A stretch of 64,000 nt of DNA from Synaphobranchus kaupii (taxonomy: Eukaryota > Chordata > Actinopteri > Anguilliformes > Synaphobranchidae), in NCBI GenBank assembly GCA_029718625.1, contig CM056376.1, positions 83,596,541 to 83,660,540 of the forward strand. Direction: 5' to 3'. The position numbers were made by a program, and so were the translations under genes. Shown here in pieces: positions 52,576-63,456 of this stretch. Under the pieces are notes generated by a model. That model worked only from the letters and a program-made list of their open reading frames with translations, did not search any database and was not told the DNA's origin. Positions within the stretch are counted from its first letter, which is position 1; the number at the start of each line of letters is the position of its first letter.

Positions 52576-55024
52576 GCTCACGTCGTTTAATTACCATGTA
52601 TTCTTGCACCCATTGCAAGTGAACTGGGCGTGTTGGTCTTAAGATGAGGAGTGGCCAGGATAATTTTTGGCGTATTGCTCTCTTGAGCCAGCAGAAAGCG
52701 CTTGCGCTAAAACCACCACAAACCTGGTCTAAAGTCATGTCGCAGTTGTTTACATTTAATTTTAACGGCGCATATAAGTGCGTCTACATAGGCGTGTGCA
52801 CAAGGCACGTACACCCTCCTGTCTGTTACACACAGGGGCGTGCACAAGCATGACTAAAATATCAAGATTACAATGTGAAATATTATTATTGTGTAGGCTA
52901 TATCAAAAAATACATAATAATAAAAGGGTCCATAGGTCAAAGACCACATACCTGTCCCTCAGAGTGCCGCATTAAATTGCTTTCAGCCCACTCCATCAAC
53001 ATCCAGGCGCTGTGCGATGGTACGTGTAAGGTTACATGTATAGACTATTCACAATTATCCTGGATCAAGCTATATTTGCCAATAGTTCCTGTAGCCTAAT
53101 CTTCTTGGGGGACAATCTTCTGTTACGGGACAATGGCTATCCATTAAAAACTTTGCTGATAACTAGGGGTGTGCAGCGATGCCACTATCTGTATCTGTTG
53201 GACCATCAAAAGTATCTGTATCTGTATTCGGATAGAAACCGGAAATGGGTGTGGCTTCGGCCGGAAGTTATGTTACATATAGGGAATGTCATATTTTCTA
53301 GTCTAAAATTAATTACTATTGCAATTTATGAGTTTTCACCCCCCTCCCTGTCTTTTTTTCTTTTCAAAACCTTTTATAAGAACTATATTCTGGACTTTAT
53401 ACTTATTTATCTAACCCCCCACCCCTAACTGGGGGACACTGAAAAATAATTTTGGATAAGAACTGGAAAAAATGTGAGGTACAATATATAATCAACTCAG
53501 AATGAAAAAGCAGTTTTATAAAAACATGAAACCATTCCATTATACATTTGAATGGAAACTATTTTCACAATAACAAACTTTTCTGCCTGTTGTGATTTCA
53601 TATTGTACTTTTTTTTGTTAGTTTATTTTTTTTACTATATGTACATGGAAACCCCCCACCCCCACACCTCAATGGTTTGCCCCTGTATTGCTCCTAGCTC
53701 GTTCAGCCTTCCATCTCGTTTTGTTTTTGCGCTATGTGAAATGGTTATTATATGAAATGCGATGCCAAATTCACGATGGTTAAACATATTACAGATTGTA
53801 GGTTGCACGAAGCGGGAGGCGAGGGTGTATGTGTGTGCATGTGTCATTTGTGTAACCGCAGTGGCAGACAGTGCTTGTTGCGGACTGAGCCCACTGGCAT
53901 TAACGTTAGCGTTTGCGTTGAGCACTGAGGTTTGGCGTTAATGGCGTAACTTGCAGCAGAGCAAGCTACAATCATCGTAGTTAGCCAGCCACCCGCTATC
54001 GCCCTCCATACGAGAAAATTTATGACAGACTGCCTGGTGGAGTCGAGAGAAATATCCGTTTCATTCATTAAACTTTCAACGTAGCTACTGTAGCTACATG
54101 TTAGCTTGCTCCAGCTTGAGCCAGCTCTCGGCTGCTGTGCTGTTAATGGGTGGAGAGAAAACATCAAAAGTGTATTCGCATGTAGGTACATATTCGCGAC
54201 AATCGCACTGTGGTAACTTAATTAAAATGATTATTTAGCCTATATCACGGATTCTGTGAATGCTTGTTTCTACCCAAATTGTTTAATTCAACTCGCTATG
54301 AATCCACACTGTGGACTTGTAACGTTAACGTAACATACGCTAGTCTATCAATAGCATACAGGAGACCTTCCTGATCTAGATTAATACATTAGCAAAATAT
54401 CTTTATAAACATTAATTCACAGTTTGGTTTTATAATGCTGATTTTGATAGGGCATTTGTGTTAATCACTTCTGTTAGTGGCCATCCAAATGAATTAAATC
54501 TCTGGCAGATAGCTAGCTGTGCCAAGCAGGCTAATTTGGCGGAAGACGGACGCCATTGGTAGCATATTCTCAGCTGTTGCAGGTGCTTTTAACGAAATTT
54601 AAGCGCATATATTTTTTTAAATAACAGAACTGTCGGGAATTACCAGGAACTCATAATGGTTAGTCCGAATAATATTGATCATAGGCTACTATGGATCCAT
54701 ATAGCCTATTCCTTGATTGCACTAAACACGCGCGAGCATGTCTGTTTCGCCACCATATAAGCAATCCACCAAGGTGGAAAAGCAGGCTTTTAAAGGGAAT
54801 GGGATATGACATTTTGATTGGTTTATTGCATGTCACGCCCAAGACACACCTATAATTAATGAAGAGACTAGGTTCAGCCCATTTGCACGTTGTGCCGTGC
54901 TTAGGGCTCAAAAAACCCGCCGTCTAAATAGCAAAAGTGGAGTTGGACATGCCCTAAATGCACTTAACGCCATGCGCTTAGACCAAGCGCTAAGATCGCC
55001 AAGATAGAGCGCAAGATCTGTTTT
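52576..55024. mobile_element. Family H DNA element, copy 3, with a foreign block inside
   Basis: Inverted relative to copies 1 and 2. It contains AAACCACCACAAACCTGGTC, CATGTCGCAGTTGTTTACAT and, at the right, CTTAACGCCATGCGCTTAGA and GATCGCCAAGATAGAGCGC. Similarity to copy 1 stops at about 53165 and resumes at about 54524 (CAAGCAGGCTAATTTGGCG). The left tip has lost the GGGCCC end. Confidence 0.75.
53166..54523. other. Unassigned 1.36-kb block replacing the middle of family H copy 3
   Basis: It begins AGGGGTGTGCAGCGATGCC, like the tip of some hAT elements, followed by repeated GTATCTGTATCTG words. No matching right tip, target duplication or protein motif was found. The short frames inside have no recognisable domain. 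Confidence 0.4.
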
Positions 55025-55139
55025 CTGAGAATTCATTATAGAAATCTCAGAAAATGCTTCTTTTTTGTACTTTCTTTGAAGGTTCATATCACCATGTGGG
55101 ATAAGTGAAAGTGGTTGTTTTTCCCTAAATTTCGATATC

Positions 55140-55487
55140 AGGCTCAACCTCTAGCCATGATTCCTTCTATTTCAAAATAAAGTGATGAAGGTATAACATT
55201 GGAAAAGTTGGGAGCATTCATCTCCGCCTGTATGGGACCCTAACCCTAAACTAATCCTAACCCTAACCCTTTCGGTTGTCAGATTGTGAATGATGTGATT
55301 TCCAATGTTATATTTTCATCATAATTATGAGTATACATTGTCAGTTGTACTTCTAGTACATAGAACATGTGTGTACCAATGTTGTTTGTCAATTTCACTG
55401 CCCAAAAGTATATCCGCGAGAATCAACATATGCCTATGTTTGACATTTATTTTGAAATAGAAAGAATCATGGCTAGAGGTTGAGCCT
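55140..55487. repeat. Long imperfect palindrome
   Basis: Forty-two bases starting AGGCTCAACCTCTAGCCATG (55140-55181) recur inverted at 55446-55487 with one mismatch. A second inner pair (TGATGAAGGTATAACATTGG near 55182 and its inverse near 55300-55323) follows. The right arm carries about 120 extra bases. The loop contains telomere-like repeats. Confidence 0.85.
55238..55270. repeat. Short telomere-like CCCTAA tract
   Basis: CCCTAACCCTAAA, a CTAAT interruption, then CCTAACCCTAACCCT, about five imperfect units in the loop of the palindrome. Confidence 0.85.
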
Positions 55488-55522
55488 GGTGGGAAGCATT
55501 GATTGATTTTATATGGAATGAC

Positions 55523-55524
<2 letters not shown>

Positions 55525-55557
<33 letters not shown>
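55525..55557. repeat. (TA)n microsatellite
   Basis: Alternating TA directly right of the 25-bp terminal repeat. Confidence 0.9.
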
Positions 55558-55558
<1 letters not shown>

Positions 55559-55589
55559 TATGTGACTATTCTGAAATAAATGTATTCTA

Positions 55590-55700
55590 TTGCAAATTTC
55601 TAAATGATTCTTCTGGTTCAACTTGAACTTTAAACCATGGATGTGCAGGGAATATTTATTGAGATATTGACATTTAAATAAAACTAGTAGAACCTAGGTG
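55590..55700 (+). repeat. Dispersed repeat A, copy 3
   Basis: TTTAAACCATGGATGTGCAG, TTGAGATATTGACATTTAAA and AAACTAGTAGAACCTAGGTG are collinear with the copies at 4853 and 19283. Confidence 0.7.
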
Positions 55701-55743
55701 GAAATTGCCTCTGGAGGGCCAAAGTAAATATGATACTTTTAAA

Positions 55744-55965
55744 ATATGTTAAAGCAAAGTGAATACTTATGTGAATGTGCTATTTCAGTTTTTTATGAAG
55801 AATTCTGAAGATATCTAAATACTTTATTTCATTTGCACATTATAGAGAATTACTTCTACAGGAGTAGAAAAAGATCCCATGTAAATATGTTTTAGTTTGA
55901 CTTTGCAACACAGCAAAATGAGAAATAATCAATGGGGTATGAATACTTTCTGAAGCCACTATGTG
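55744..55965. mobile_element. Tc1-H terminal fragment
   Basis: GTGAATACTTATGTGAATGT, CAACACAGCAAAATGAGAAA and GGGTATGAATACTTTCTGAA are typical subterminal and terminal words of a fish Tc1 family. No transposase is present. Confidence 0.6.
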
Positions 55966-56111
55966 CTTTCTGTGTATGGTTGTGTTGCTATGACTTCTTT
56001 TTTCCTGCATATATTATTATTTAATCTTTTTTATTTATTACGAATATATAAATAAACTCTCTTCACATTTTCCTTTCTTTTTAAAGAATTTTAACAAAGA
56101 TGCAAGTGTAT

Positions 56112-56324
56112 TGTAGAACAACGTGTATTGTTCATGTGCAGTTTGATATATACCAGGCACCGTACTAATGCTTGACACCACTAGGTACGCAGGCGTGGGT
56201 ATGGCGAACAATCGGTTCAGGTCTGTCTTGTAAGCCACATAATGTTGAAGGTCCGAGTTAACACTGGTGACAATAAAAGCACGAATGAAAGTTATGACTC
56301 CTGTTGTAAACACGACACCAAACA
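56112..56324 (+). repeat. Gypsy-2 5' LTR
   Basis: 213 bp, TGTAGAACAACGTG...CACCAAACA, with an AATAAA signal in GACAATAAAAGCACG near 56270. No TGG primer site follows; the next bases are TGATGTCAGAAGTCTCGG, so the primer is not identified. Confidence 0.95.
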
Positions 56325-56522
56325 TGATGTCAGAAGTCTCGGACCAGTCTCATCGGAGGACGCTTAAGAAAGATTGCTTCGAAAGGTAAAAGGACAATTC
56401 ATTAGCACGAATCCGGAATATCACATGGCTAATTGCTAGCTAGCTCACGTTGCATGCTATGCTACACCATATGCTATCGTAAACGAAAGGACATAAAGTA
56501 AATACTCGCACTTACCGGAAGA

Positions 56523-57029
56523 ATGGCAGAAGGATTCCGCAAACCAGATCCGTTGGTGTTCGATGGCAACATTACAGAGAACTGGAGGACATTTGAGCAA
56601 GAATACGACATATTCATTGCAGCAGCTTGCTCGGACAAACCGCCACGCACACAAGCATTTATCTTGCTAAATTTAGCAGGCTCGGAAGCCATAGAACGTG
56701 AACGAGCTTTCGTGTATGCTCCCGCTGTTTATGAAGGAGAGGGGGGAAACAAGATCAACCCCGCTGAAACGAGGGAAAACCCGGAATGTTTAAAAAGAAA
56801 ATTCTGTGAACTTTGCAACCCACAAACAAACATAACTATGGAAAGGCATATATTCTTTACCAGAAACCAGAAACAGGGTGAAACTGTGGAAGCCTATGTT
56901 AGCGATTTAAGAAACAAAGTGAAAACATGCAGATTCGGAAATCTACAGGACAAGTTAGTTAAAGACAGACTCGTGACTGGCATAAATAATGACGGTGTAA
57001 GGAAAATTCGACACATGTCAAATACATGA
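56523..57029 (+). pseudogene. Gypsy-2 gag, capsid part
   Basis: The frame starts MAEGFRKPDPLVFDGNITEN and contains WRTFEQEYDIFIAAACSDKP, the capsid-like start of Gypsy gag (PLxFDGNxxENWxxFxQ). Further on are ECLKRKFCELCNPQTNITME and GETVEAYVSDLRNKVKTCRF. It stops at 57029 after ITNDGVRKIR-like residues, short of the nucleocapsid region. In related elements gag continues without a stop into the zinc knuckles, so the end is probably a lesion. The protein would package the element RNA. Confidence 0.85.
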
Positions 57030-57094
57030 ACTTACAGACCAACGCACAAAGACACTGTCTGCACCAAAGCAAAACGCAACAAATGTGGACAGTG

Positions 57095-57096
<2 letters not shown>

Positions 57097-57124
<28 letters not shown>
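57097..57124. repeat. (TA)n microsatellite inside gag
   Basis: An AT-dinucleotide run lies between the capsid and nucleocapsid parts of gag, where coding sequence is expected. It probably expanded after insertion. Confidence 0.85.
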
Positions 57125-57130
<6 letters not shown>

Positions 57131-57169
57131 AAGCAATCACAGCCGCGCACATTCAAGCAAAAGACTTAC

Positions 57170-57506
57170 ACTGAACGTGAAAGCGTTAATTGCCGTAACT
57201 GTGGAAATAAACATGAACTTGACAGAAGCAAGTGCCCTGCATTTGGCCAGCAGTGCCACAAGTGCAACAAATGGAACCACTTCAAACAATGCTGCAGATC
57301 AGCGCAGAGCGCCCATAAGTACAATCTGAAAAAAGCAGTCAATGTGGTAGATACAGCCCAGGGTTCTAGCAGCAGTGACGATTCATACTATATGTTGATG
57401 GAGTCTCTCTAGCCACTGACACGATCAACACCGTAGACTCACGGGTAGCTCAGGAAGAAGAAATTTTCTGCACAGTTCATGTTAATGGAAAACCGATCGA
57501 CTTAAA
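57170..57506 (+). pseudogene. Gypsy-2 gag nucleocapsid and start of protease, frameshifted
   Basis: Two zinc knuckles are visible: CRNCGNKHELDRSKC near 57191-57235 and CHKCNKWNHFKQCC near 57257-57298. The frame then stops at the TAG in TCTCTCTAG near 57411, while coding similarity continues in the next frame as VSLATDTINTVDSRVAQEEE and FCTVHVNGKPIDLK. A further one-base shift precedes the protease motif at 57507. Nucleocapsid binds element RNA. It is too short and broken to function. Confidence 0.8.
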
Positions 57507-59699
57507 GTGGATACGGGTGCAAAATGCAACATAATTTCTGACAGCGCTTTAAGACGAGTGAGACTTAAGGAGAAACTGGATAGCTCCAGCAATGCAAGGC
57601 TGATTGCATATGGAGGCGAAGAAATCCCCACAGCTGGGTCAGTGCTTCTTTCTTGCCACTCAGCGGGTCAGTCTTACACCCTGTGGTTCTATGTGGTAGA
57701 GCGTAACGTGCAGCCGTTGCTTGGCCTGCCGGATTGCCTTCATATGCACTTACTCACACTAGGCAAGGAAATCCATCAGCTTCGCTTGAAGGAAGAGACA
57801 CATTTCTCACAGCAGATATTCATGGACTACGCTGATCTCTTTAAAGATGAAGTAGTCACTTACACAATGAAGCTCGACCCTGAAGCACAACCTGTCATCA
57901 CACCCGCACGTCGAATTCCAATCGCAATGCGTGGAAATGTCAAAGCGGAGCTGGACAGGATGACGAGCCTGGGCGTCCTCGCTCCAGTTTCAGAACCAAG
58001 CGAATGGGTTTCATCCATGGTAGCAACCCACAAGAAAAAATCTGACGAAATACGAATTTGCATCGACCCGCGAGAATTGAACAAAGTGCTAAAACGACCA
58101 CATCATCCTATGCGCACTGTAGAGGAAGTGGCAGCGCAAATGCCACACTCCACTGTCTTCTCCACACTGGACGCAAAGAACTCCTTTTGGCAAATTCCCC
58201 TAGATCAAAAGTCCTCCACACTGACAACATTCAGCACACCATTTGGGAGATTTAGGTTCTTAAGAATGCCATTTGGCATCAGCTCTGCCAGTGAGGTATT
58301 CCAACCCACGATGGAACAAATCTTTGCCGGATACCCATGCGCTGTGATAGTTGATGACATCATCGTCGGGGGAAATGGAGAAAAAGAACATGACGAAAAC
58401 CTAAAGAAGGTCCTTGATCGAACACGTCAGGTAAACCTAAGGCTCAACCCGCTGAAATGCAAATTTAGGCTGAATGAGATTAGCTACGTTGGTCACATAT
58501 TCACAAGCAACGGGCTCAAGCCAGACCCGTCTAAAACGAAAGCGATCAACGAAATTCCAGTGCCAGAAAACGTCACGGCTTTACAGCGCTTCCTTGGCAT
58601 GGTAAATTACATGGCACGTTTCATTCCGAACTTCAGCGAGATGTCTGCTCCCTTGCGTCAGCTGACACACAAGGACAGCGAGTGGTGCTGGTTCAAACAG
58701 CACCAAGATGCATTCGACGCAATCAAAAAATCTCTTGCTAACCCGCCCACGTTGAAATACTACAACGTCCACAAGCCAGTAACAATCACCTGTGACGCTT
58801 CCCAGTATGGCTTAGGTGCGGCATGCCTACAGGAAGGTGTCCCCATCGCCTATGCGTCTCGCACTTTGATGCAGACCAAAATGCGCTACGCGCAGATAGA
58901 GAAAGAGCTTCTAGCTGTCGTGTTCGCATGCTCCAAATTCAACGATTATATCTATGGCAAGCACATCCTGATTGAGACTGACCACCAACCATTGGTCACC
59001 ATTCTCTCGAAACCCATACACACGGCCCCGGCGAGGTTGCAGCGTATGATGTTGCGTTTGCAAAAGTACACCTTCCAGCTAAACTACAAGAAAGGCAAGC
59101 ACATGTACCTTGCAGACACATTGTCTCGCGCCCCCATGAAGACAACGGAGCAGCACAGCAATGAAGAGGCTGACTTCGAGGTAATGTCTGTCCAGCACAT
59201 CTCCTCCTCGCGCCTTGAAGAGCTCAGAGAACACACGGCAAAAGACAAAGACCTACAGGTGCTTTGCAACATTATCAAGCATGGATGGCCCAAACGTGAT
59301 GTCAACCTGCCAGCAAACGTCCGCCACTACTTCACGTACGGAGACGAGCTGACAGTCGAAGACGGCATCGTCATGAAGGGACCAAAAGCGGTCATTCCCG
59401 ATTCACTACAACGTGACTACATCACGATCCTGCACAGAGGCCACCCCGGCGCAGAAGCGACAAAATGCCGAGCCAGGAGCATTGTGTTTTGGCCTTCTAT
59501 GGCAAAGGACATTGAGAGAGAGACATTATCATGCTCCATCTACAACAGCACAAAGCCCCACCAACAAAAGGAGCCACTCAAACTCCACCTCGTTCCAGAT
59601 TTGCCATGGTCAACTGTAGCCACAGACATTTTCGAGTGGAATGGTCAGCACTACTTAGTGCTAGTAATCCCAGAAGTTGTGGTACGACAAGGCCAGTAA
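57507..59699 (+). pseudogene. Gypsy-2 pol: protease, reverse transcriptase, RNase H, broken integrase
   Basis: The frame becomes homologous at DTGAKCNIISDSAL (protease active site); the first codon GTG is not a true start. Reverse transcriptase: EIRICIDPRELNKVL, TLDAKNSFWQIPL near residue 220, and VIVDDIIVGG near residue 280 (Ile-Val-Asp-Asp box). RNase H: ITCDASQYGLGAACL near residue 425 and ETDHQPL. Integrase zinc region near residue 640: ILHRGHPGAEATKCRARS, then CSIYNS where C-x-x-C is expected, so one Cys is Tyr. The core has only its first Asp (VATDIFEWNGQHYLVLV) before a deletion joins it to the C-terminal tail. The 730 codons are uninterrupted but the integrase cannot work. Confidence 0.9.
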
Positions 59700-60096
59700 A
59701 CCACTGAAACTGCTCTCCGAAGGGCAAGTGGTGAGGATGCAAACTCAGAACGGACACGATCGTATGGCAACGGTGAAGCAAGTCTGTGATGAACCGAGAT
59801 CCTACATCGTCCAGTCAGGAGGCCTTGACTACAGGAGGAACCGGAGACACCTCCTGCCTGTTCTGGAACCGCCACCATCACTGGTCGATGACAGCGACCA
59901 AACAGCCGCCACTCGACAGGCAAGTGAGCGGCAATGGCAGGGCGAACATTCCGTCTCCTCAGAAAACGCTGGAGAAACCATCGGTGACAGAGAGACTGCT
60001 CAAAGGCCTGTCCTGTCCCCTCAAAAGCCTGCTGACAATTCGTATGTCACACGAGCAGGACGCATTTGCAAGCCCAACCTTAGATGCATGCAGTAA
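59677..60096 (+). pseudogene. Gypsy-2 integrase C-terminal domain and tail
   Basis: Beyond the deletion, in another frame, are WYDKASKPLKLLSEGQVVRM, VCDEPRSYIVQSGGLDYRRN and RRHLLPVLEPPPSL. An acidic/Ser-rich tail ends YVTRAGRICKPNLRCMQ and a stop. The overlap with the previous frame is only the deletion join. About 190 residues of catalytic core, with the second Asp and the Glu, are estimated missing by comparison with Gypsy-1. Confidence 0.85.
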
Positions 60097-60396
60097 TCAA
60101 TGCATAGTCACTGGACTGTCAAGAGCTATAGGTTAGTAAGGGTGAAAAGAATGTTGAACTGTTGAACTGTTCTGTTTAAAAAAAAAAAAAATTTTTAAAT
60201 AGTGAAACATTTCATGTTTACATAAGTTAACCATACTGTACTCACCTGCGTATCATCCTCATGTCTACCTGTAATGCATACAGTAATTGTTGACTATTCT
60301 CACCAAATGTGTCATGGTAAAGACTTAAGTTGTAATACTCACTTACATATTATTATTTCTGTTTCCAGAATTGGTATGCAATCTAAAGAGGAAGGA
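60097..60396 (+). other. Gypsy-2 3' untranslated region and polypurine tract
   Basis: AT-rich non-coding stretch ending in the purine run AAAGAGGAAGGA directly before the 3' LTR. Confidence 0.8.
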
Positions 60397-60609
60397 TGTA
60401 GAACAATGTGTATTGTTCATGTGCAGTTTGATATATACCAGCCACCGTACTAATGCTTGACACCACTAGGTACGCAGGCGCGGGTATGGCGAACGATCGG
60501 TTCAGGTCTGTCTTGTAAGCCACATAATGTTGAAGGTCCAAGTTAACACTGGTGACAATAAAAGCACGAATGAAAGTTATGACTCCTGTTGTAAACACGA
60601 CACCAAACA
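60397..60609 (+). repeat. Gypsy-2 3' LTR
   Basis: 213 bp; five substitutions and no indel relative to the 5' LTR. Confidence 0.95.
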
Positions 60610-60614
60610 TGTAT

Positions 60615-61239
60615 GACCATGAGCAATTAATTTTTCCACCCCCACCTTTTGTGTGTTCTTTTTACAGCTCACATTAAATGATTTAAAGATCTAAGCTCAG
60701 TGTGCTCCACCGAAATGGACCAGAGGTATATGGGGATTATTTTGGAAGTGATGGTTGATGAAAATAGGCCCAAATATATGTATAGAAGACAGGGTTATTG
60801 GGCTCAAATAGAAAATGGAAAAAGGTACAAATGGTACAAAATCAATCTGTGTGCTTAACTCACCCCTCATGAGCTCAGCCCTGTGTGAACATGGTACGCT
60901 GGATTTAGATCCCACACTCAGCTGTTATTGTTAACTCTATAGCCATAGTCTCACGTTTTTGTTACGTGTAAGCTGCTGCAGAAGAGGGGAGATGAGTTAG
61001 GTTAAGGAGTCAAGTTTTAGCATGAATATTATTCATATTGAGAAGGGAAGTTCTCATTTAGAGTAAGAATTAACTTGGGCATCACCACATCTCTCTCTCT
61101 CTTAGCGGGCAGTGACCGAAAACCATCACTAACAGATTGAAAAGGGTATGAGTACATTCATACATCTGGACCAGACTTTCTGCTTTGTGGAATGATCTAT
61201 TTTCAATGACCTTTTCTCAGTAAGAAACATACTATACAA
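60615..61239. other. No gene recognised
   Basis: Unassigned. It contains a short CTCTCTCTCT tract near 61090. No coding or repeat border was seen. Confidence 0.45.
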
Positions 61240-61838
61240 TGCGAATCTCGGCTTGTTTTCCCTTGACCAGGAGGTATTCGACAGGATGGATCACCAGTTG
61301 TTATTTAAGACAATGGATGCTTTTGGGCTTGGCAAGCTTTTTCGCTCCAATGTGAAGCTACTGTATACTATGTATGCTCTCTCTGTAGAGCCTTCATTAT
61401 GGACCTTGTGGGAGCGAATAACTGGGCTTGTAGCCCCTGCCTCCTGGAATAGTGGCAGTGAAGCTGACAGCATATGCATATTATGTGAGGTGGTCATAAA
61501 AAACAGTGGCGATGTGCGTATGCCCACAGAGGGGTTGATAAACTGGAGCAAATGCGACAGTTATACGACCGGCTCGTCCAACCTAACCTGGAGATGCAAG
61601 GTGGAACAGGCAGGGGTTCAAAGCCCCGGGGGTGGTCATTGAGGATAAAGCTAAGGGGCGGCTCCAGAAGTGGCTCCTGCCCAAGTTCTCCTATAGAGGG
61701 CGAGTGCTGGTAATAAAGAAGAATCTCACAGCCAGTGATTTATATCTCCCAGAGTGCGAGGAGGAGGATCATGGGCTAGTCAATCTCAGCAGCAGGGTGG
61801 TGGCATTTAGGAACCCAGCTGCACAGAGGCTACACTAA
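61240..61838 (+). pseudogene. LINE ORF2 fragments (Tx1/L1-like)
   Basis: FSLDQEVFDRMDHQLLFKTM resembles reverse transcriptase motif A of Tx1/L1-type LINEs (family form DQEKAFDRVDHxYLF), followed by FGLGKLFRSNVKLLYTMY. After a gap, LQKWLLPKFSYRGRVLVIKK and YLPECEEEDHGLVNLSSRVV match the region downstream of the RT. Motifs B and C between them are scrambled or lost. Only two islands of a protein of about 1,200 residues remain. Clade assignment is by motif resemblance. Confidence 0.75.
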
Positions 61839-61994
61839 TGTCTTCTAACTCTGTTCCTTGGGCTTCTTTTACTTGTGCTATATTGCAAACAATAGGAGGC
61901 TGGGACTGAACTGGCCACACCAGACATCACACCTCGACATGGTTGCTGAAGCCTACCCCAACCTGGGGGTGAACCTGAATGGGTAGAGGACCTG

Positions 61995-62947
61995 TGTCAG
62001 GATCCTGTACTTTGTCTGTTTATTCTGTGTATTTATGTTTCCTGATTTCTTTTGCTTATTTCCCTGATCTTTGTTTTATTGTGCTTATTATTTCCCCGCA
62101 TTACCCTCGCGATTGTCTGTTTATGTTCTCCCGTTCTAACATTAGGTTTTTAGAGTTCGCTACTAACATTACTAATTACTAATTAATCTTGAGTTTCTAC
62201 CTGCAGCTGTCATTTCCCTCCTCGTTATCCTGTATCTATCTGTGATTTCACATTCTCTGCACGTGTGTCCACTTCCGCGTGCCTCCCCTCCGAGCTGTGC
62301 ACGTGTCTACCTGCTAACCCCAGGCCGTTTGTTATCATTGTGTCTATGTGCATTCCAGTCCATGTCTTACATTCCCCCCGTTATTCTATTATTGGTTAAC
62401 CCTCATTGTGCTCACCTGTGAGTAATTTCCCCTCCCCGGCTCTGCACACCTGATTCCCATTATGTCTGTCTCCCTCAGTGTATATAACCCTGTTATCTCT
62501 GTCTTTCTTCGCGAGTTCGTCATCATTGTTTTGCCTCAGTGTTTTTGCCTCATTGTCTAGCCTTTTTTCGAGTACTAGTTTCTTTCTGTTTTGTATGAGT
62601 TGTCTGTTCTGTCTTAGTATCTGTTTCCCGAGTTTCTGTAAGTCAGTTTTGTATTGGTTTCCCGAGCCTTTTTCCTTGGTTGTTTTTGTTTTCTGTGTCC
62701 GTGGGTTTTCCTGGTTTTCGACTGCTGCCTGTGTTCTCGCGACCATGATTTTTGGATTCTGTTTTTGTGCCTCTGCTGTGCCTTCCCGGTTCCGACCCCT
62801 GCCTGTTCTGTGACTATTCTTTGGACTCTGTTTTTGTCCCGTTGCCCTGTCTCCCCGGTTTTTGACCCTGCCTGTTGTACCTTGGATAGCTGTTTTTCCC
62901 TCATTAAACTTCTGCTTAGTCAGTCCTGTTTCCCATCAACCCTAACA
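61995..62947 (+). repeat. Gypsy-3 5' LTR (about 953 bp)
   Basis: TG...CA ends. A TATATAA box in CAGTGTATATAACCC near 62479 suggests the promoter. ATTAAA near 62903 is a possible polyadenylation signal. The 3' third is made of diverged tandem blocks (CTCCCCGGTTTTTGACCC, TTGGACTCTGTTTTTG and similar), which also occur in the solo LTR at 35252. Confidence 0.8.
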
Positions 62948-63456
62948 GAACGAACTCGCCAGTTTTGGACCCAGTGGACAGTGAACCATCTTTTATGGCT
63001 GAGCATAAATTTTTCGAGGACCCTTTTTCTCACCATAACTATGGGGAATACCTCATGGGTATCTGGGGGCGGAACCCTGAGTTCGCCTGCCGGCATGCCG
63101 ACCACTACCCATCACCCCAGACTCTTGATTGGCCCACCTTCCACTCCGTTAGGCTCGGAGGCCTAACCCTTCAGCCGGGTCAGCCTTGAGCCTACTACCC
63201 CGTCATTCACCCAACCCCAACCATCACCTTTCGAAGGGACCCGCCTGGTCCTGTGTCTGGGAAACTATGGGCCCAGGAGAAGGCGAGGGGGTCCTGGTTC
63301 CCCGCTGCATCAGCGGACTCAGCTACCCATCGACGGAGGATCCATTTTCTACCCGTCGACGGAGGATCCATTTTCCACCCGTCCGTGTTCACCAACGCCC
63401 CGCCTGTTCCCCAGTCAGTCACCCTCGCTGACGCCCTGCCGATTCCTCGGTTGGTC
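62948..63456 (+). pseudogene. Gypsy-3 gag-leader region, frame broken
   Basis: The sequence is GC-rich and coding-like (HKFFEDPFSHHNYGEYLMGI, CRHADHYPSPQTLDWPTFHS) but changes frame several times before 63457. GACGGAGGATCCATTTTC occurs twice in tandem near 63340-63375. I recognise no domain. It is annotated as gag leader only from its position after the LTR. Confidence 0.45.

Larger units (their letters stand above)
52304..55524. mobile_element. Large element with 25-bp terminal inverted repeats
   Basis: GGGTCATTCCATATAAAATC at 52304 and its exact inverse at 55500-55524 extend for 25 bp. Both tips adjoin TA-repeat tracts. No transposase was recognised inside. The interior holds family H copy 3, an unassigned 1.36-kb block and a palindrome with telomere-like repeats. 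The Gmr1-like element inserted at its left tip, so the first five bases now also occur at 48638-48642. Confidence 0.75.
56112..60609 (+). mobile_element. Gypsy-2, full-length-type LTR retrotransposon, 4,498 bp
   Basis: Two 213-bp LTRs (56112-56324 and 60397-60609) with TG...CA ends enclose gag and pol. TGTAT lies on both sides (56107-56111, 60610-60614), a perfect 5-bp target duplication. The LTRs differ at five positions, so the insertion is not brand new. gag and pol carry several frameshifts, a microsatellite expansion and a large deletion in integrase, so it is not autonomous. Its pol tail resembles that of Gypsy-1. Confidence 0.95.

Noticed and set aside
55238..55270. Chromosome end or telomere
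   Set aside because: Only about five imperfect units within a hairpin, with transposon sequence on both sides.
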